Source of the DNA: Hydrogenothermaceae bacterium | Lineage (GTDB): Bacteria; Aquificota; Aquificia; Aquificales; Hydrogenothermaceae | DNA: 64,000 bases | Reading direction: 5' to 3' | NCBI GenBank assembly: GCA_015519975.1 | Contig: WIAL01000049.1 | Span: 1-64,000, forward strand | Shown: positions 62,811 through 64,000 of the stretch, piece after piece | Layout: each line of letters starts with the position of its first letter | Numbering within the stretch: the first letter of the stretch is position 1 | Notes under the pieces: generated by a model | Databases searched by the model: none | What the model was told of the DNA's origin: nothing | What the model saw: the letters and a program-made list of their open reading frames with translations, nothing else | Translations under genes and position numbers: made by a program

Positions 62811-63435
62811 AACAATAATTATAACACTTATGTTTTATATAGCATTTATCACACACAGGGTTTTTTCTACAAAATTCTTTACAATGCTCAACTATAAGAG
62901 CATGATACTCTTTATATATTTCTACATCTTTAGGTAAATTTTCTTCTATAATTTTTTTCAATTCATCATATTCAATTTTTTCGCTTTCAATAATTCCAAG
63001 CCTATATAAAAGCCTTTTTGTATAAGTATCTATAACAAAAGTAGGTTTATTTAATCCATACAGTAAAATTGTATCTGCAGTTTCTTTTCCTATTCCTTTT
63101 ATAGAAAGAAGTTTTTCCCTATTTAAATTTTCTTTTCCATTATTAACGACAAAATTTGCAAGTCTTTTTAGGGTTTTTGCTTTTTGATTATAAAATCCTG
63201 CTGGTCTGATAATCTTAGCAAGCTTATCCTGTGAGATTTTCTGAATTTTATCAAAAGATGTAATTTCTTCATTTATTAAATTATGCAGGGCTTTTTCAAC
63301 ATTTTTCCAGCTTGTATTTTGAGTCAAAACTGCACCTATACAAACTTCTTCAAAAGGCTCAAAATATCCAGTTAAAGGCCACCAGTTTTGTTTTCCATAT
63401 TTTTCTAAAAGCTCATTATAAACATCCATTAACAT
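62800..63435 (-). CDS. Endonuclease III-like DNA glycosylase (MagIII type)
   Basis: A 211-residue HhH-GPD base-excision protein. The helix-hairpin-helix is LLSIKGIGKETADTILLYGL; the catalytic Asp is Asp136 (FVIDTYTK). At the position of the Lys nucleophile of endonuclease III (Lys120 in GVGRKTA) it has Glu118, so it should be a monofunctional glycosylase. This is as in Helicobacter MagIII, which removes 3-methyladenine. A C-terminal C-x5-C-x2-C-x5-C (Cys189-Cys204) fits a 4Fe-4S cluster. It is divergent from yebC. Confidence 0.85.
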   Translation of the reverse strand: MLMDVYNELLEKYGKQNWWPLTGYFEPFEEVCIGAVLTQNTSWKNVEKALHNLINEEITSFDKIQKISQDKLAKIIRPAGFYNQKAKTLKRLANFVVNNGKENLNREKLLSIKGIGKETADTILLYGLNKPTFVIDTYTKRLLYRLGIIESEKIEYDELKKIIEENLPKDVEIYKEYHALIVEHCKEFCRKNPVCDKCYIKHKCYNYCYEK

Positions 63436-63449
63436 AGTAAAATAATATA

Positions 63450-63477
63450 TTGCAAACTTTTAAATTTGAAATAATTT
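63450..63477 (+). promoter_or_regulatory. Possible yebC promoter
   Basis: TTGCAA (63450-63455), 16 bases, TAATTT (63472-63477). It points to yebC, which starts at 63513 with an AAAGGAGG Shine-Dalgarno. Both hexamers are imperfect. Confidence 0.35.
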
Positions 63478-63490
63478 CACCGCTGTGAAA
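63475..63490 (+). promoter_or_regulatory. Perfect 6-bp inverted repeat in the yebC leader
   Basis: TTTCAC-CGCT-GTGAAA lies between the possible -10 box and the Shine-Dalgarno, 22 nt before the ATG. It could be an operator or a short RNA hairpin. It has no T run and is not a terminator. Confidence 0.35.
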
Positions 63491-63512
63491 GATATTAAAG
63501 GAGGTTTAAATT

Positions 63513-64000
63513 ATGGCTGGTCACAGTAAATGGCACAACATCAGACATAAAAAAGCAAAAATGGATGCCAAAAGAGGGCAAATTTTCACAAAACTAATAA
63601 GAGAAATTACAATTGCTGCCAGACAAGGTGGAGGAGATCCCGAATTTAATCCAAGACTAAGAATAGCAATTGAAAAAGCTAAAGAACACAATATGCCTGC
63701 AGAAAACATAGAAAGGGCAATAAAAAGAGGAACTGGAGAACTGGAAGGTGTGAATTATGAAGAGGTTACATACGAAGGATATGGACCTGAGGGTGTTGCA
63801 GTAATTGTAGAATGTGTTACAGACAACAGAAATAGAACAACTGGAGAAATAAGGCATTTATTTTCAAAATATGGTGGAAACTTAGGTTCATCTGGATGTG
63901 TTTCATTTTTATTTGAAGATAAAGGAGTAATTCTTGTACCAAAAGAAGGCATTTCTGAAGAGGAAATTTTTGAAAAAGCAATAGAAGCAGGTGCAGAAGA
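63513..64000 (+). CDS. yebC: YebC/PmpR-family regulator or translation factor (partial)
   Basis: The first 162 codons of a YebC protein; the gene runs off the window. It begins [20 protein letters not shown], the family start, followed by [20 protein letters not shown] and [20 protein letters not shown]. YebC was described as a transcription regulator and more recently linked to relief of ribosome stalling at proline stretches. It has a strong AAAGGAGG Shine-Dalgarno and is divergent from the DNA glycosylase gene. Confidence 0.95.
   Translation, partial: MAGHSKWHNIRHKKAKMDAKRGQIFTKLIREITIAARQGGGDPEFNPRLRIAIEKAKEHNMPAENIERAIKRGTGELEGVNYEEVTYEGYGPEGVAVIVECVTDNRNRTTGEIRHLFSKYGGNLGSSGCVSFLFEDKGVILVPKEGISEEEIFEKAIEAGAE

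Noticed and set aside
1-64000. CRISPR arrays, tRNA or rRNA genes, insertion sequences
   Set aside because: No array of direct repeats, cloverleaf, rRNA segment or transposase frame was recognised in either strand.

Overview
The window is AT-rich (about 30% GC by eye), densely packed, and dominated by one very large motility locus. Gene content points to a thermophilic member of the Aquificota, most likely Hydrogenothermaceae (Sulfurihydrogenibium/Persephonella-like). The signs are a MotA followed by two tandem MotB proteins (as described for Aquifex), an unusually long ThyX, a FlhF/FlhG/CheV/CheZ set like that of Campylobacterota, a gammaproteobacterial-style single basal-body gene order, and strong translational coupling. 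The genus is an inference; nothing here fixes the species.

Layout. 1-2735 (+): the end of a probable outer-membrane barrel protein, then recN and truA. 2730-9188 (-): a copper P-type ATPase apparently read across a frameshift at an A9 run, a UPF0114 membrane protein, thyX, an M16 peptidase and a UDP-glucose dehydrogenase. 9211-40110 (-): about 31 kb without a real gap, holding flhB-fliR-Q-P-O-N-L, flgE-D, fliI-H-F-E, flgC-B, a periplasmic TPR protein, a FliK-like protein, fliA, flhG-F-A, flgJ-I-H-A-G-F, a second fliN, fliM-G, and cheY-V-W-A-Z. 40203-43707 (+): flgN-flgK-flgL, the filament/hook-junction module. 43708-43904: an intergenic stretch with a GC-rich island that looks like a sigma54-driven small RNA. 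43905-54811 (mixed): O-methyltransferase, uvrB, a periplasmic protein, two histidine-containing membrane proteins, a secreted subtilase, agmatine deiminase, a PrpE-like phosphatase, a ZnuA-like protein and pncB. 54804-58105: murC, then a Bax-like glucosaminidase and a polysaccharide deacetylase overlapping by 89 nt. 58114-63435 (-): two motB, motA, a PilZ protein, ispH, plsC and a MagIII-like glycosylase. 63513-64000 (+): the start of yebC.

How the parts work together. The window encodes nearly the whole flagellum: export gate (FlhAB, FliPQR, FliO), export ATPase (FliHI), MS-ring (FliF), C-ring (FliG, FliM, two FliN), rod (FlgB, C, F, G, FliE), P- and L-rings (FlgI, H, with FlgA), hook (FlgD, E, probable FliK), junction proteins (FlgK, L), chaperone FlgN, stator (MotA, two MotB), number/placement control (FlhF, FlhG), sigma28 (FliA) and the core chemotaxis relay (CheA, W, V, Y, Z). 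Flagellin, the filament cap, FlgM, receptors and CheR/CheB are not in the window. Several sigma28 promoters of the form TAAA-N15-(G/T)CCGA(T/A)A(A/T) can be read: upstream of flgK, flgL, cheZ and the fliK-like gene, and inside cheZ.

The observations most worth following are: (1) a GC-rich, about 86-nt candidate small RNA on the minus strand after flgL, with a -24/-12 promoter at one end and a hairpin plus U6 at the other; (2) the A9 slippery site that would produce both a short membrane-anchored HMA metal-binding protein and full CopA; (3) a FliN paralogue whose N-terminal motif is repeated three times; (4) a large periplasmic TPR protein inside the rod operon, a candidate motor scaffold; and (5) the second MotB with a degraded peptidoglycan-binding motif.
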